Part shown: in pieces, positions 62,601 through 63,172 of the stretch | How positions within the stretch are numbered: the first letter of the stretch is position 1 | Layout of the letters: the number at the start of each line of letters is the position of its first letter | Assembly: GCA_964388965.1 (NCBI GenBank) | Contig: CAYMCP010000007.1 | Coordinates: forward strand, 1 to 63,172 | Reading direction: 5' to 3' | Origin: Albibeggiatoa sp964388965 | Lineage (GTDB): Bacteria; Pseudomonadota; Gammaproteobacteria; Beggiatoales; Beggiatoaceae | Length of the DNA stretch: 63,172 bases | Translations under genes and position numbers: made by a program | The notes under the pieces: model-generated | Seen by the model: the letters and a program-made list of their open reading frames with translations, nothing else | The model's database searches: none | What the model was told of the DNA's origin: nothing

Positions 62601-63087
62601 CGACCCAGCGCGTGCTGAGGAATATAAAGTTGCTCGTTTGATTGCGAGAGCGCGTTATTATCCAGGTACACCCGTTGGTGTTACACGTATGTGGTTTAAT
62701 GGCTATATGTCAACACCCGGTTCTGTTAAGGGTGCTGAAACACGTGCGGACGGCGTTGCTAAAAATCCTGAAACGCATTATCAAGCTCTATTTCGCAGTG
62801 GCGGACATCAGAGCTTAACTCGTAATTGGCTTAAACCAACTCATCAAACGGCAACTTTAATTACCCGTAAATCTTGGACAAACCAAATCACCAAAGGATT
62901 TAATGTAGACGTGCATTGCGTAACAGGTGCCCCCCGTGAATCTATCGCCAAATTTACCAAAGCAGAACATGGTGGATTACATGGAGAAGGTTTATGGAGA
63001 CCAGCCGCGCTTGGTCTACGACCCACTTATGAACATGAAGTATTTAAGCAATACTTACAAGGTCATTTTGTCATTGTGCGTACCTAG
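59608..63087 (+). CDS. Periplasmic NarG/NxrA-type molybdopterin oxidoreductase, alpha subunit
   Basis: The 1,159-residue catalytic subunit belongs to the type II DMSO reductase family. A twin-arginine signal (SRRQFLKMMGAAGLS, Arg10-Arg11) sends it folded to the periplasm. An N-terminal [4Fe-4S] site is drawn from Cys72, Asp75/His77, Cys79 and Cys118/119 (CCPNDTHNC, RCCQKG); exact ligands are unclear. The molybdenum ligand is probably Asp279 in FHTDLPPGHPMVTGEQ, as in NarG. The whole resembles NxrA of Nitrospira and anammox bacteria more than cytoplasmic NarG. Likely reaction: nitrate reduction to nitrite, or the reverse. The ribosome site GGGAG is seven bases before the ATG. The beta gene follows 20 bp on; FNR control suggests use at low oxygen. 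Confidence 0.85.
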   Translation: MSQSNFSPSRRQFLKMMGAAGLSAVSANAFPQYQYLSPVSVANPLEAYPSRDWEHVYRDIYRHDKKFVFMCCPNDTHNCLLNAFVKNNIVVRIEPTYGYGKATDLNGNQSSHRWDPRCCQKGLVLARRFYGDRRVNGAFLRKGFKQWADSGFPRDPKTGAAPAELMRRGWDSWVKVSHAEAFGYHARVLKNVAETYSGEQGKAYLLAQGYDPDMVAAAEGAGTRVMKFRGGMAKQGAVRIFGAFRMGNSMALLDHHVRGVSPDEAKGSGAWDSYSFHTDLPPGHPMVTGEQTNDFELSDTENANLIISWGLNWITTKMPDSHWLSEARLKGAKTVAISVEYSATASKCDDVLVIRPGTDPALALGIAQVLISENKFNVDFVKKYTDLPSLVRMDTLERLRASDVFSGHTDAKLDNWTQVIPKGGKAQPTYQQNGVQIPEGLLAEFADFVFWDANTQQAVAVNHNQLGEHFTALKIDPALTGHFSVTLVDGSVVEVRPVFDLTKQYLDDNCTPAQTEKVTWAPQASVVSLANDIAASDGKTLFACGMGVNQFWNNDNKDRAIFLVAALGGCLGRHGGNVGSYAGTYKNTLFSGIGQYTIEDPFQPQLDENGNIKTRYCLRSESMHYWANGERLMKAGNKNITTGAHVPTPTKTIWQVNSNSSLGNQKSFYDVAFNTLPRVECVVYNEWWWTASCEFSDIVYGVDSWMEFKYPDMTASNTNPFLQPYPRTPIKRSLETVSDNETYMGVAHELAQLTGDTRFEKMWHFIAQGRADVYLQRIIDKSTPLRGYRFAHIEKMGKLGIPCLLNTRTYPRINSYEQVQESKPWYTKTGRLEFYRPEIEFIEAGENLIVHREPSDATFYEPCVILAEPHPAIRPKRPEDWGIAADDRSHITRQMRNVTHNVVQLLDSKHPLRDQGWEYVFHTPKYRHGAHTMPIDTDFMAMLFGPFGDIYRRDKRIPGTGEMYVDMHPLDAKKLGIEDGDYVWIDGDPNDLPFRGWDDPARAEEYKVARLIARARYYPGTPVGVTRMWFNGYMSTPGSVKGAETRADGVAKNPETHYQALFRSGGHQSLTRNWLKPTHQTATLITRKSWTNQITKGFNVDVHCVTGAPRESIAKFTKAEHGGLHGEGLWRPAALGLRPTYEHEVFKQYLQGHFVIVRT

Positions 63088-63107
63088 TCAACTAAGGAGT
63101 TATCATT

Positions 63108-63172
63108 ATGCCTAAAGTATATAATTGGCAACTTGGACGGGAAATGGAATATCTCTACGAAGGGATACGTCC
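63108..63172 (+). CDS. Iron-sulfur beta subunit (NarH/NxrB-type), N-terminus, cut by window end
   Basis: The ATG at 63108, eight bases after AAGGAG, opens MPKVYNWQLGREMEYLYEG, which closely resembles the first residues of NxrB (MPEVYNWQLGRKM...). The ferredoxin-like cysteine motifs lie beyond the window. It would pass electrons between the alpha subunit and a heme subunit. Confidence 0.8.
   Translation, partial: MPKVYNWQLGREMEYLYEGIR

Noticed and set aside
1..63172. CRISPR array, prophage, conjugative element or origin of replication
   Set aside because: No regularly spaced direct repeats, phage structural genes, transfer genes or dnaA-box cluster were seen. The repeats found are dispersed, not arrayed.

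Overview
The window is AT-rich chromosomal DNA from a gammaproteobacterium. The gene set (nifH/nifD, a periplasmic NarG/NxrA-type molybdoenzyme, a DsrE-like periplasmic protein, a C25 (gingipain-like) peptidase, type IV pili, lipid A and ubiquinone genes) and the many short dispersed repeats between genes fit a filamentous sulfur oxidiser of the Beggiatoa/Thiotrichales type. This placement is an inference from gene content; no rRNA is present.

Layout. 1-1.3 kb: the tail of an Rpn-type nuclease gene with a frameshift at its end, a 163-bp IS630-derived mini-element and a decayed tnpB. 1.3-4.2 kb: a secreted C25 peptidase. 4.2-7.0 kb: nifH and nifD behind a NifA site and a sigma-54-type promoter, with no nifK in the window. 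7.4-11.2 kb: an HPD-less J-like membrane protein and an RND permease with no adaptor. 11.6-13.4 kb: rplM-rpsI, a DUF167 gene and tRNA-Val(GAC). 13.5-28.1 kb: housekeeping and envelope genes (suhB, a PilM/PilN-like membrane protein with a DUF302 partner, a Pat-type acetyltransferase, folC, a GspA/MshM-like ATPase, msbA, a HAD phosphatase, coq7, ispH, purB). 28.4-34.1 kb: a 1,898-residue Ig-repeat surface lipoprotein. 34.5-39.7 kb: the pilMNOPQ operon. 39.9-44.3 kb: rsmE, rph, and exbB-exbD-lpxK-ycaR. 44.6-53.2 kb: a TPR protein, trmL, a DsrE-like protein, a dihydrolipoamide dehydrogenase-like flavoprotein, several membrane coiled-coil or DUF302 proteins, a second J-like protein and bioD. 53.4-56.8 kb: a solute-binding lipoprotein translationally coupled to a hybrid histidine kinase. 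56.8-59.0 kb: priA. 59.4-63.2 kb: an FNR box, a structured leader and the alpha and beta genes of a periplasmic nitrate/nitrite-type oxidoreductase, cut by the window end.

The most distinctive signals are: (i) a 115-116 bp inverted-repeat mini-transposon present twice, each copy with a perfect 6-bp target duplication and each just past the stop codon of an operon's last gene; (ii) a 48-bp three-hairpin repeat between nifH and nifD; (iii) two J-domain look-alike membrane proteins without HPD, one internally duplicated; (iv) a periplasmic-binding-protein/hybrid-kinase pair; (v) a methionine-rich coiled-coil protein in an operon with a secreted DUF302 protein; (vi) the FNR-controlled NxrAB-like enzyme. 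No CRISPR array, prophage or complete insertion sequence was seen.
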